Assembly: GCA_037833965.1 (NCBI GenBank)
Contig: AP031352.1
Span: forward strand, 8,102,501-8,166,500
Length of the DNA: 64,000 nucleotides
Direction: 5' to 3'
From: Marchantia polymorpha subsp. ruderalis
Lineage: Eukaryota; Streptophyta; Marchantiopsida; Marchantiales; Marchantiaceae
Shown: piece by piece, positions 1-10,590 of the stretch
Layout: each line of letters begins with the position of its first letter
Numbering within the stretch: position 1 is the stretch's first letter
The notes under the pieces: generated by a model
What the model was told of the DNA's origin: nothing
Databases searched by the model: none
What the model saw: only the letters and a program-made list of their open reading frames with translations
Translations under genes and position numbers: made by a program

Positions 1-1250
1 CATTTCCGCATCAAGCCTATCCAACCAAATAGCTTCCTTCGCTGCTTATGCTGCTGCCACATACTCGGCCTTAGTAGTTGACTGAGCTACACACTTCTAC
101 AAAGTAGAGCTCAAACTTATGCACCCACCTCCAAGTGTAAATACATAACCCGTTGTAGATTTTCTTCCATCTAGATCTTGTCCATAGTTAGCGTACACAT
201 AGCCAATCAAGAATTTGGCATTGAGTGACTTCGCATCAAACAATAGATCATAATCCATCAGACCCTTTAGATACCTGAGAATCCATTTCACTGCCTCCCA
301 TTGCATCTTTCCTGGATTCGACATGTATCTGCTAATCTTGCCCATCGCCATGGCAAGGTTATCAGGTCTTGTGGAAATCATCAAGTACATGAGACTTCCG
401 ACCGCCTTATCATAAGGGATCTTGGACATCAACTCTCTTTCTGTCACATCAATTGGACATTGAGCTGATGACAACTTGAAATGGGAAGCCAATGGAGTAC
501 TTACAATTCTCCATGTTGAATCGTGCAAGTACCTTTCGAGCATACTTGCCTTGAGTCAATCATAGCTTGCCATTTTTGTCTCGATGAATCTTCATCCCTA
601 AGATACTCTTGGCCGTTCCTAGATCTTTCATTCTAAACTCCGAACTTAAAAGAGATTTGAGATTATCCACTTCAGATCTATCTCTAGCCGCGATAAGCAT
701 GTCATCCACATAGAGTACTAGAATAATGAAACCAAAGATCTCATTACTCACACTTTTCATGTATACACATGGATCAAACAATATCCGTTTGAAACCTTGT
801 GCACACATAAAGTCATCAAACCGCTTGTTCCATTGTCTTGGAGCTTGCTTAAGTCCATACAAAGACTTCAACAATCTGTAGACCAATTTCTCTTGGCTTT
901 TCTTCACAAAACTTATCGGTTATTTCATGAAGATAATCTCATCCAAGCTATCATAAAGGAAAGCTGTGACAACATTCATTTGATATAGTATAAGACCAAA
1001 TATCACAAGTACACAAAGTAATCTGATAGTGGCATACTTTGCGATTGGTGAGTATACCTCATTATAGTCCACGCGTTTGTCTTGTGTGAATCCCTTGGCC
1101 ACGAGTCTGGCCTAGTAGATTTTCCCCACATTCTCCGTCAGACTATCTTTCAGCTTGTAAACTCATTTAGGATCCACCACTTGTTGTCCAGGTGGAAGCT
1201 TAACTAACTTCCAAGTCTTGTTGTCTCTCGCTCCATTGCAGCATCCCACT
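1..1250 (-). pseudogene. copia A reverse transcriptase-RNase H (broken)
   Basis: The minus strand encodes the copia RT in pieces: an N-terminal block rich in the usual W-x-x-A-M-E-R-E type residues near 1250-1200, then MAKGFTQ-like (1102-920), then a block with RLLKSLYGLKQAPRQWNKRF and the catalytic YVDDM motif (907-560), then the RT-to-RNase H connection with RYMSNPGKMQWEAVKWILRY (543-97). The RNase H continues to base 1 with an AEYVAA-type motif and IWLDRL. These blocks lie in different frames or are separated by stops, so no single polyprotein can be made. The YVDD core itself is intact. The reading frame runs off the left edge. Confidence 0.9.
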
Positions 1251-1499
1251 CAAGCTTATCAGTAGAAGCTTGAGCCTCACGATATGAAGAAGGTTCTCCT
1301 TCCTCCAAGATCAACGCATTACCATCATCATCTCTATCTTCAAGCTCTCAATTGTGAAGATTAGATGAATTGGCCCATGAACCATACCTCGTAGAAGCTC
1401 TACTCACACAATCTGATGATCACATCATCTCGTGCTCTAATAAGAGGCTCATCAATGACTTCTTGCTCCTCTAGTTCCTGCTGATGAGGAACACTTTCC

Positions 1500-2583
1500 A
1501 GTTGTTCCGGAAGCTCTCCTTATGGCCTATCATTAAATCCATAATGATCAATCTCCCCCTCAACAATATCGGAAAGTGGAGATTTGCCCTTGTATGTTAG
1601 ATGAGCGTGAGCATTCTCCCCCTCTTTCAACGATCTGGGCTCGTCAAAAGATACATCCCTACTGACAATCATCTTACAAGCTACAAGATCCCATAGTTTG
1701 TAACTCTTCACACCACTTGCATAACCAAGAAAGCGGCATTTCTTGGAAGTAGGATCCAACTTGGTCCTATGCTCCTTAGGTATAAGAGGGTAAGCCGTGC
1801 AACCAAATATCCTTATTCGATTGTAATCAGCAACCCGTTTGTGCCTCAATTCAAACGGAGTTGAAAAATCAATTGCACTTGAAGGAGAAAGATTTATCAA
1901 GTAAACTGCGGTATTCACAGCTTCAGCCCAAAATTTATATGGTAAACCCGATTGGCTCATCATACTTCGCACCTTTTTCAACACTGTTCGATTGAGCCGC
2001 TCACAAACGGCATTCTGTTGCGAAGTATAAATCGTGGTGAGATGGCGAGTAATCCCCTCTGCTTTGCAGTATTCTCCAAATTCCTTGGAGATATACTCCC
2101 CGCCATTGTCTGAACGCAAATATCTCACCCGCACATTCAAGGCTTTCACCTTGTGCATCGTCTGAGTTTCAACTTGGGCTCTTCAACTTTTAAAAGTTGC
2201 AAAGACTTCAGACTTTTCTTTGAGAAAATAAATCCAAACAAATCTTGAGTAGTAATCAATGACAACTACATAGTACTACTTGCCAGATAGTGAGGCTACT
2301 GGAGAAGGACCTCACACGTCACTATGTACATATTCAAGAATCAACTTGGAGCTATGAATTCCAACACCAAAAGGCTTTCTATGATGCTTTCCCATAACAC
2401 AATGCTCACAGAAATCTAAATCAATCTTACTCAAACCGGATAACATATCCTTTTTGTGAAGCAAAGTCAAATACCTGTCACTCATATGGCCCATCCTGGA
2501 ATGCCAAATCTGAGCCATTCCAGGTCGAGATCTAGTGACATTGACTTCTCCGCACGCAGTATTACCCTCGAACACATATAAAT
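1500..2583 (-). pseudogene. copia A integrase and GAG-pre-integrase region (broken)
   Basis: The pre-integrase segment at about 2583-2312 carries the histidine/cysteine zinc-binding pattern (IWHSRMGHMS, then DFCEHCVMGKH). The integrase core block at 2158-1520 carries RSDNGGEY, which includes the second catalytic Asp, followed by the catalytic-Glu region (NAVCERLNRT) and the copia signature of a C-terminal segment with RIFGCTAY and FLGYA. Between the two blocks (2312-2160) the frame is broken. Downstream, the acidic linker toward RT (1519-1250) contains several stops. Confidence 0.9.
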
Positions 2584-2774
2584 GGTATATGGTAAATGGT
2601 AATAGATCAAGCCCGGGGGACCCAAAGGGTAAAAAAAGGCTGAAAAACACAATACAAGCAACAGCCACAAACAAGAAAAAAGACCTCAAAGGCCAAACCC
2701 TAGCTAGTGCCAAGAGCAGTAGAACGATAACTAATAATGTCCCTAATATAACAACCTAAATCAAAAGGAACTAA

Positions 2775-3434
2775 CTATAACAAAGAATAAAAATTCTCTA
2801 CATCTATATTAATCTCTGCATATCTAGTACAAGTAAGAAATACATGCTCTTCATCCTCAACTTCTCTTCCATCACATAGCCTACAAATACGTTCACTCCT
2901 ATCAATATTAAGCCAACGTCCTTCCTCAATTCCAAGCCTATGAGATCCAGTTCTATGCCTAGCAATAATATGACGTAAGGACGTAGAGATTCCTGCAAGT
3001 AGGTAATCCTGTTCACAATAAACAAGCATAGGATTCATATGAAGTTGATAAAACTGCATCTTGGTGCCGCGCTTGCTCAAAATAATGTTCAGAAACTCCT
3101 CCTTTAGACGTTCACGTAGTGCTATAGGTTGTAGGTCCCAATCGCGTTCCGTCACATTCCACCTCAGAGACCAAGTTATCACATCCGCTAACCATCCTTT
3201 GGCATGTGTGGCACTCAAAGCCTGAGGAGGAAGGCGAGAAGCATCAAGAGATCTCACCCTTGTGATGTAAGTGATGGTCAAGTATAGAGCTTCAGCCTCT
3301 AGAGGTAAACAACCTGTTTCTGCAAGAAGAATAGCATATGAGGTTTGGTTTCTCACACCCAATTCTTCTTGTAGAAATATCTTCTACACCCTCTCCACAC
3401 GCTCCCATCGTGTCTTCTTACAACCAGGATCCCA
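2775..3434 (-). pseudogene. LINE ORF2 C-terminal region with CCHC zinc motif
   Basis: The minus-strand frame reads from about 3418 (KKTRWERVERV, a TAG stop, KIFLQEELGVRNQTSY) to the terminal zinc-binding part of LINE reverse transcriptases (RICRLCDGREVEDEEHVFLT followed by C), ending at 2775. The pattern C-x2-C-x(n)-H-x4-C is characteristic of the C-terminus of plant L1-type ORF2. It is separated from the RT core by the insert at 3435-5170. The single TAG near 3388 fits a CAG codon hit by a C-to-T change. Confidence 0.85.
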
Positions 3435-3699
3435 TGTGAGCCTAAACTCCCCACCCTTCAGCGTTTGTAGTCCAGGTGGGGGTTTGAGCTCCCATAATCT
3501 AACTTCTCTGATCTCAACCATGTGGTCAAAGTGTATTCAAGACAATGAGATCATAAACACTTGCTCTTTCACAGACAAATGATCCAGAACTGAAAATAAT
3601 AACTTTCTGTCTGCTATCTCCACAAGAGCAGCAGACAAGTTCTTTGTTACATAAAGATGTAACCCAACTCCGGATGACTTCCTCAATACCACAGCCGCT

Positions 3700-4025
3700 G
3701 TGGTCTATCCTAGCTCCGAGTTCCACTCCCAATTCCTACTCAGAATTTCAGTGTCGATTTTCCAGCTTCCACCTTCAGACCCCACCAGATTCAACTCTCC
3801 CTTTTCAGTTTCAAATTCAGATATCGACTGTCAGATTTCAATCTCAGATTTCGCTTCACTCTCAGCTCCCATTCTCAGGTCTTCCACTCTAATCTCAGAT
3901 CCCACTCACAGATTACACTTCAATCTCAGATCCGACTCACAGATTACACTTCAATCTCAGCTCCCACTCACAGATCTCGCACTTCAATCTCAGCTCCCAA
4001 TCTAATTTCACTCTCAGATACAACT
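3700..4025. repeat. Degenerate short tandem array (CTCAGAT / CACTCNCAGAT units)
   Basis: Repeated motifs such as TTCAATCTCAGAT and CACTCACAGAT recur every 35-45 bp, most regularly between 3880 and 4020. The same array is found reverse-complemented at 26240-26480, as GAGATCTGAGAGTCAAAT-type units. The array is a hallmark of this otherwise unknown repeat family. Confidence 0.8.
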
Positions 4026-4489
4026 CTCCACCCACGAGAGTTTGCTTCCTCCTACTTTGAACTCTCTACACTCCTCTCCTAATCCTCACCACTTCCCTGC
4101 GAAAATCACTCACGTCCACACTCTATTCCTCCTACCGATCCCACCAGCGTCATCACACAATGGCACACCACACAATCCCAGCTCGCAGGCCGAATAATCC
4201 TCTCCAACGTCCAAGGGCCGAGTCACCCACAGCCCGCGTGAATGCCGTTCCCGCGATGATGGGCAACGGCCTGATTCCCATGTGCGACTTCATGCCCCGC
4301 CGTCCTATTTCCACGCCTGACTTCACGCCGCCGCCACTGCCACACCTGCACAGTCTTTATTTATGACCACGTCAACATCCGCCGTCCGAAATCTTCTTCC
4401 GCGCACCGCCGAAGGCATCCCCCCGCCGAAGACACTCTTCCGCACCTTTGCATATCTATAACAATCACCCCGACGCCTATAACTCACGG

Positions 4490-4990
4490 ATCCCTGCTTC
4501 GTTTGAAAAGTTCTTGGGCTTGTTGGAACGAGCGTGTTGTTCTCTTTCCAACGAGCCCCTAACTAAGTCAAACCAATAAGAATTGAGAAAGTTATGACGG
4601 TTTTACTCTTCCGACGAAGGCGTTTGCCTATGCACAAGCGTCATACACGCAACCCGCCTATGCGCAGGCGTCCTACACGCAGGCCGCCTACGCGCAACCC
4701 GCCTATGCGCAGGCCGCCTATGCATAGCGCGCCTATGCGCAGGCCGCCTTGGGCCGAAGGCCCCTCTATATGTTAACGCCGAAGACCCCTCTAACTGTTA
4801 ACGCCGAAGGCCTCTCGCCTAACCATGACAGCCGCTTTCGACGCTCATAACTTAGTGATGACTGGTCCGTTTCAAGAGATCTTGGTCTTGTTGGAACGAG
4901 CGTCGCGAGCTCTTTCCAACAAGACCCTAACTTAGTCAAGGAGTCACACATTGAAAACGTTATGAGAGTTTCACTTCTTCGCCGAAGGCC
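4490..4990. repeat. Two diverged ~140-bp copies flanking a ~15-bp minisatellite
   Basis: About 4495-4625 and 4855-4985 are diverged direct copies. Both share TTGTTGGAACGAGCGT, then CTCTTTCCAAC, CCCTAACT, TAGTCAA and a GTTATGA.GGTTTTACT-like end, and both are followed by CGAAGG. Between them (4620-4755) lies an array of about 15-bp units of the type CGCCTATGCGCAGGC / CGTCCTACACGCAGG. Short GCCGAAGG motifs are sprinkled through 4400-5050. Confidence 0.8.
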
Positions 4991-5170
4991 TTTTCCCGAA
5001 GGAACTTCACCGAAGGCACTTCGCCGAAGACCTTGCCCCAAAGGCCTCCTTCCGCACCTCTTGCCCCCTTACCATCACACCAACTCCTAATCTTGCAGAA
5101 ACTTTCAGAAAACCCCAAGCATAATTTTGCAATAGCTTAAATCCAAAATTTTTAACTCTCATAAGGGTAA

Positions 5171-6880
5171 AAAGACATGCGAACACAGTTTTGTGCTCAC
5201 ACCCCACACTTGGGTTCCATACAATACTACCGGCAACACTAATCTTCTGAATAAAAATTTCCTAAGACTCCAAGACACAAGATGAGCTCTTCTACATCGA
5301 TTTAGCAATGAATATAGAGCTTTGTAACCACCTTCTACTCTCTTTTGCACACAAAGTGCCCAACTATAATCATTAGAAAAATCAATGCCTAGATATTTAT
5401 AACTCTTCAACTCTTCTAATTGTAGATACTGGTAATAGAAGGAAAACTTGGATCTAGTGCCCACTATCATGACTTTGGACTTCTCTATATTTACCTCCAT
5501 CTGATTCTGGGTACAAAAGCTAGCCAAAGTGTATAGGTGTTTCTGTAAACTAATTGCATCACGTGCTAGTAATATGATATCATCTGCATACAAGAGAGCT
5601 TTGATAACAAAGTTTCCAAGCTTGACACCTTCACTATCACATGCCTCCAACCACTATTCGATATCATCTATAAAAACTCCAAATAGAGTAGGAGAGAGAG
5701 GACAACCTTGAATCACTCCAATGGTACTCTAAACCTCTTCAGTTTGAGAAGCGTTGATCTTGGCTCGAACAGATTGGTAAAGCATGGCCATAGCTGCTAG
5801 AAGATCTGATGGTACTCCAATGACTTGGAGCCTTTCCCATAATAGCTCACAAGGTACGGTGTCAAAAGCTTTCTTAAAATCAATGAAGGCGCAAAACAAA
5901 GCTTTGCCGTTGCCCTTCGACTTCTCCCATAAAACACGCAAAGCCAAGATATGGTCAATGGTGTTGTATGTGGGGCGAAATCTTGCTTGAAACCGCGCTC
6001 TCTTTCAATGAGATTCAATCCATGTGCTCAACTTTGACTCCACCAATTTGCCAAACAACTTGGCAAAAACACTGCCCACCATGATAGTGCGATAGTTTGT
6101 CACCAAGTCCTTCCTTCCTGACTTGTGAATAGGCACAATCTTCCGTAATGACCAAGCTGAAGGAAAACCATACATAGCTGCATTCTCTAACGCTTTGGTG
6201 AGTCTTGGTCCAATAACATCTCCTCCCCACTTCAAAAGTTCAATAGAGAGATCATCCAAATCCTCCGATTTACCATTTGCTAATTTTCTAACTTGAGTCA
6301 TCACCTCTGATTCAGAAAATAAGCCTGATGTTCCTTCACAACAAGGCATTGATGCAGCGTTGGGAAAGAAATAAAGCTTTTCAGCAAAGTCAATCAAACT
6401 CTTGGGATCAAGAGTAGGTTTTGAAGACCTTACAGCTAACCGTCTCCAAAAGGATTTGGGATTCTCCATCAACTCCTTTGTCAAGGATTCCTGCTTCGTC
6501 CTCAAAAAAGCTCTTTTTTTAGACTTCACCAAGTCTTTGTAAAGCCTTGTCAAGGTAAGCAGACTTTGGAAATCCAAAGATTTGTCAACTGATCTCATTC
6601 TCGCTTGCTTACAAACCAAGTCAAACCATCCATTGCAAGGAAGCGCCCTAGCTCTTCGATCCTTGTGCCGCAAAAAGAACTTAGAAGCAGTGTCTTTGAG
6701 CAACTCTATTAATTGCCCACTCGCTGTATGTGGATCAAGGCTCCATGAAGTGTGAGTCAAAAGGTTTTGAAAATGTAACATGTACTGCTCTTTCTTACTA
6801 GGATCTAAACGAAACTTGGGAGAAGCTAAAACAGAATGGCATGGAGATAGAGGGATTGTTTTTGATAACAAGAGAGTAAA
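5171..6880 (-). pseudogene. LINE ORF2 reverse transcriptase core (stop codons, interrupted)
   Basis: The minus-strand frame gives the RT palm/finger motifs in order: a NYRTIMVGSVFAKLFGKLVE block (about 6120-6030), FRPTYNTIDHI, CAFIDFKKAFDTV with a catalytic Asp (about 5895-5850), GVIQGCPLSPTLFGVF (about 5715-5665), ALLYADDIILLA with the YADD catalytic pair (about 5600), and NIEKSKVM. It then runs to VLYGTQVWGV, where the inserted block cuts it. In-frame stops lie at about 6006, 5730 and 5655. The frame is otherwise conserved, which points to fairly recent decay. Confidence 0.92.
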
Positions 6881-7672
6881 TCAGAGAGGTGCATGATCTG
6901 ACTCTGGCTGAGGTTCTAGAATATCAAATTTCAAAATAAGAGAGCTATGAGTGACTGAGTATAGAAGATGATCAATGGTGCTAACACTTGTAGGAGAAAA
7001 GCACGTATTGGAAAGGGAGTTGGGAAAGAGAGAGATACCGTTGGAAACTTTCAAATTACATGTGGCTCCAAAGGTTAGAAAGTGTTCTGTCAAAGGATTT
7101 GTACAAATATCAGAAGACTTTCTACACCACATACTATCTTCAAGTTCTTCAAAGGAGGGAGAACTCAAGAGATCACCAACTTGGGTAAATTGTGCACAAC
7201 CTATTCGAGCATTGAAATCTCCAACCATAAAAACTTCACCTTTGCTCTGATAATTGAGAACATCTCCTATAAGTCGATGGAATGGTTGACTCCGATTGCA
7301 AGTGCTTGTGGAGTAGATAGGCATGGACAATGGTGCAAAGTAACAAACAGCCAAATAACTATAAGATCCTCCAACCAAACCAAGACAAAGCCAATGATAT
7401 TGAACTCCAATATTCTGACCTTCTAAATGTATCAAAGGTAGAAATTGAGATCTGATGAAAGTAGCAATACCACCATAGCCTCTTCCAGCTCGTTGACTTC
7501 TCTGATTCCAAGTGGTACCCACCAAAGTAAACCCTGGTATCTCTCCAATAGAGTTGCTCTCATGTTCCCACGTCTCCACAATGTTGATGATGTCCGCCAT
7601 CTTCCAAATCGGATGAGCACTCACATACTTCGTTGTAGAAAGACCTCTAATATTCCACATTAACACCCTCAA
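6881..7672 (-). pseudogene. LINE ORF2 endonuclease domain
   Basis: An exonuclease-endonuclease-phosphatase domain reading from MRVLMWNIRGL at 7672. It shows W-N-I-R-G, then VETW, GYGGIATFIRS, then VMVGDFNARIG with the catalytic Asp/Asn, and ends in SDHAPL, whose S-D-H is the last catalytic motif. This is the target-nicking domain of L1-type LINEs. A TGA directly after SDHAPL separates it from the RT frame, which resumes in the same phase. Confidence 0.93.
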
Positions 7673-7684
7673 GCTCTTGGATTG

Positions 7685-7990
7685 CTATGTGGATGATTGT
7701 CTCTTCCGTTGAATGACAATTGCTTGTCCATCACGGAGATAAGCAAAAAATCCAGCATTTTGAGCTTCTTTGACTTTTGCAAGCTCCTTTCTCCTTGCCT
7801 CTACTTGTAGAGGTGTGAGATCGGGATCTAACCAAATCCTACGTCCTTTGAGTACAGCTTTGTTGGCTAAAGTTGTATCACGTTGAGTTTGGTCATTGAA
7901 CTTAACTATGATGGCTCGAGGTTGAGTTTTTATGGTTCCAATGCAGAAAGCTTGAGCCACATCCGCATTAGGAACATCAAGAAACGAAAC
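7685..7990 (-). pseudogene. LINE ORF1 C-terminal fragment
   Basis: The minus-strand frame FLDVPNADVAQAFCIG...RAIIVKFNDQTQRD...GRRIWLDPDLTPLQVEARRKEL resembles the C-terminal RNA-binding part of plant/L1 ORF1 proteins (R-x-I-x-V-x-F ... I-x-x-D-L-T-P). The upstream part of ORF1 is missing, as expected for a 5'-truncated insertion. About 12 bp separate its stop from the endonuclease start. Confidence 0.6.
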
Positions 7991-8012
7991 TTGGGAGAAG
8001 CTAAAATAGAAG

Positions 8013-8400
8013 CTATAGATTCTTATGCTTGTTTCCTTTCAAGAGAGCTTTATCTCTAGCTTTGACTTGAAGTACATCATCAGCTACCGACCACCGATGA
8101 CCATAAATGTCCAATACACCAAGAGAAATCAAATTGTCTTTCATCTCAGGAAAATATCTCACATTCGTCAATGTGCAAACTAATCCATCAAACACACTAA
8201 TCCTCACAGGTCTAATACCAAGAACTTGACAGGGGTGATCTTTCCCCATCAAGACTGTACCGTTCAATGCAAGGTAAAAGCTAAAGTACTCTCTATTGTG
8301 ACATATATGGTATGAACAAGCACTATCAAGAATCCATTCATCATCTCATCTTTCAGATAATGTGCACAGGGCATACTTCTGGCATCATAAAGCATAATCA
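8013..8400 (-). pseudogene. copia A protease
   Basis: The minus-strand frame (about 8345-8013) reads EWILDSACSYHICHNREYF, then NVRYFPEMKDNLISLGVLD. This is the copia aspartic protease, with D-S-A at the active site and the L-I-S-L-G-like motif typical of the family. The coding sequence ends at the LINE junction (NKHKNLY) and resumes at 2583 (YVFEGNTACG), which shows the insertion point directly. Confidence 0.9.
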
Positions 8401-9240
8401 TCATCAAGTAAATCATCCTCAAGGTCAGCACTTGCAACATTTGCATTTGCAGAGGATGAATCACTTAACTTTCCACGACAATCCTTCTTCATGTGGCTTG
8501 CCTTGCCACACTTCCAACATAGCAAGGTCTTCTTGTCTTGAGACTTCCCTCGAGACTTCGATCTGAATTTTTGCTTGTCTCCACCCGTCGTCCGCTTCTG
8601 TGACCTACCTCGGTTCACATTCAGCGCCACTCCGGACGATGTAGAGAATAGAGACTGCTGCATCATCTTTTGTTGAAGTTCATTTGTCTTCAATGCACTC
8701 ACCGCCTCATTGTAGGTGATGGTCTTTCTATCTCGATATAGAAATACTTGAGATAAATTCTTGTATGAAGGAGGTAGTGAACTCAAGAGGTGAAGAGACT
8801 TCCTCTCGTCACTTAACTCCTCACCAAGGTTTTGTAAATCCAACACAAGATCATTGAAAGTATCAATGTGATCTTGTACCTTGCTATTACCATCCTTCAT
8901 CTTGAAACTTATCAGCTTCAAAGATGTGTAGAGTCGATTGAACAACTCTTTTTGATGGTACTTCCGCTGGAGAGCCTCGAACAACGACAAACAATCCCCA
9001 TACTCTTCAAGCTGCCGTATCACATGGGGTTGAAGATAGAGCATGATTGTATTTACCGCCATCTCTTGCATATCGTTCTAGTCTTCTCCATGCACATCTT
9101 CCGGCTTCATCTTCAAAAGCTTACCAGAACCCGTAGCTTTCAACATGCCCTTAACTTGTCATTCCCACAGCAAGTAGTCCGTACGTCCATCATACTTGGC
9201 AATCTCAAACTTGGTGCCATCGACCTTCATTGTTCCCATG
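8385..9240 (-). pseudogene. copia A gag with CCHC zinc knuckle
   Basis: Gag starts at ATG 9240 (MGTMKVDGTKFEIAKYDG) and reads through the copia gag region (UBN2/DUF4219-like) with LFNRLYTSLKL and LSSLPPSYKNL. It ends with a basic segment and the zinc knuckle CWKCGKASHMKKDC (C-x2-C-x4-H-x4-C) at about 8520-8480. Two premature stops lie near 9160 (TGA after LLWE) and 9080 (TAG after HGED), so the longest open part is 9071-8385. The first fits CGA to TGA and the second TGG to TAG. Confidence 0.92.
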
Positions 9241-10574
9241 ATGCCTCGCTTGGTCTCTTGGCCTTCCTACAATGCTATTTCAATGCCAATATGGTTCTTT
9301 GAACTATCTCCCCCTTGGTATATACGAGTAAATGTGGAAAATTACCCTCAAAAATAAACTCCAAGAGAAAATTCAGGACCACTTGAACATTGCTTACAAG
9401 ATAAGCTTTCCGAAACTTCAAACAATTTGCAAAACCGACCTCCGAGTGAAAAATTATTTACCGTCAAAGTGGAGGGGTCAAAACTGCCAAAAAGTAATTT
9501 TCTCCCCCGTTTTGACCTCCCGGGAGAATCTTGAAAGTGGAAATAATTTTCTCCAAGGACCTTCGGAGATGGCTGGGACATACGCGTAGCTAACTTCGTC
9601 ACGAATGCGCACAAAAAAGTTTGGCCAAAAACGGGCACCGTTTGCCCCTCCGAATCCACCGTCAATGGCAAGAATATGACGTTTTGTTTTTGGAATATTT
9701 TTGAAAGATTCCGTGACAGGGGGCGTAAGGCCCTGTCGCATAGGGAACAGACCTTGTTAGAGTACCCAGACAGTGTCAGGGTCTAAATTCGGAAATTTTC
9801 CCGAATTTAGGGTTTAGGTATTACAAGGTAAAGTAAAACGAAGTGAAAAAGGGGAGGAATCTACTTTTCTCCAAAGAAAAAGGTTTAGGGTTTTCTCCAA
9901 AGACTGAATAAGAACTTCGAGAATGTAGCCGAATCTGCTTTTTGTCACAACGACAGGCCTGTTAGGGATTTCAGGCCCGTCAAAAAAGTACCTCGACTCG
10001 CATCTCGATCCCCGTTCGCCCTAGACTGCAATTTTGGTTGCAAATTGACCGCGCCGGCTCGATGTCTCCGTTGCTCTACTTTTCGTCTCGCTTTTATTCA
10101 CCAAACAAACGTCACAACGAAAAATGAGTTTGAGGCCGGCCCTAAATGTCCATAGCCGGCGGAAACTCCAGAAATTGTTTTTGGCTCGTAAGTTTCCACC
10201 CGCAAGTCGAAACTTGACAAATCTTGCGCCAATGCGACCAGCTTGCCTTGATCTACGTTTTGCACACAACCTTGCAGGTTCACACTCACCGTGACTCCTT
10301 CGAAATCAAGAAATCAATTTCGGAAATTTCATAGAAAAAACCGTAAGTAAAATCTTGAAACATTTGACCATGAAACCGTCAAAAAAACCCTAATCTCAAT
10401 TACTCCGTGCTCCAAGCTCCGATCAATCTTGTTCAGTTACCGTTAGAACGCTCTTGACTTAAGCTCTCGGATTATCTAAGATTTTCCCACATCCACGCGA
10501 CGAAACTCTGAGAAAATACCAAATCGTCAACTAACTGCTCGCACGAGCACTCACAAACCCGGCACCTCCCAAGT
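9241..10574. other. copia A 5' internal leader, no gene seen
   Basis: Between gag and the primer-binding site there are about 1.3 kb without a recognisable coding region on either strand. The open frames here are short and show no domain. This is the untranslated leader of the copia element (transcribed right to left). Confidence 0.7.
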
Positions 10575-10588
10575 GGGCTCTGATACCA
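10575..10588 (-). promoter_or_regulatory. Primer-binding site of copia A (initiator tRNA-Met type)
   Basis: On the minus strand the 14 bases read TGGTATCAGAGCCC, the standard plant copia primer-binding site complementary to the 3' end of initiator tRNA-Met. It lies two bases inside the LTR edge and fixes the element's orientation. Confidence 0.95.
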
Positions 10589-10590
10589 TT

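Larger units (their letters stand above)
1..2583 (-). mobile_element. Ty1/copia retrotransposon A, 3' half of pol (3' LTR lies left of the window)
   Basis: Read on the minus strand this segment gives, in order, the GAG-pre-integrase region, integrase, reverse transcriptase and RNase H of a Ty1/copia polyprotein, which is the copia domain order. It continues directly from the gag-protease half at 8013-9240: the protease tail and the pre-integrase region join once the LINE between them is removed. The element is decayed, with in-frame stops and frame breaks between the integrase, RT and RNase H blocks. The polypurine tract and 3' LTR are not in the window. Confidence 0.93.
3435..5170. repeat. 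Unclassified ~1.7 kb insert inside the LINE, sharing sequence with 26066-27115
   Basis: This block interrupts LINE ORF2 between the end of the RT core and the C-terminal zinc region. Its left part (about 3436-4165) is homologous, in reverse complement, to 26090-27110: both carry an imperfect array of CTCAGAT/CACTCTCAGATTT-type units, a shared segment containing CATTGTGTG, and the terminal motif around TTCAGCGTTTGTAGT. Its right part (4166-5170) is GC-richer and holds the repeats listed separately. No transposase or other protein domain is recognisable. The exact ends are uncertain: CATG is present at both edges, but I cannot show a clear target duplication. A short open reading (minus, about 3515-3400) crosses the left junction, so some of this could be captured sequence. 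Confidence 0.6.
2584..8012 (-). mobile_element. L1-clade-like LINE inserted in copia A
   Basis: A non-LTR retrotransposon on the minus strand splits the copia polyprotein between protease and integrase. In transcriptional order it contains an ORF1 C-terminal fragment (7990-7685), an apurinic-type endonuclease (7672-6881), a reverse transcriptase (6880-5171), an unrelated insert (5170-3435) and the C-terminal zinc region (3434-2775). Its 3' end is not poly(A): it ends with a short TTACCAT/ATACCAT-type repeat at about 2584-2610. The flanks suggest a short (about 4 bp, TATA) target duplication. The 5' end is truncated within ORF1. Several premature stops interrupt ORF2, so it is dead. Confidence 0.9.

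Noticed and set aside
4594..4776. 60-codon Arg/Pro repeat frame
   Set aside because: Direct translation of the 15-bp minisatellite; any frame of such an array is open.
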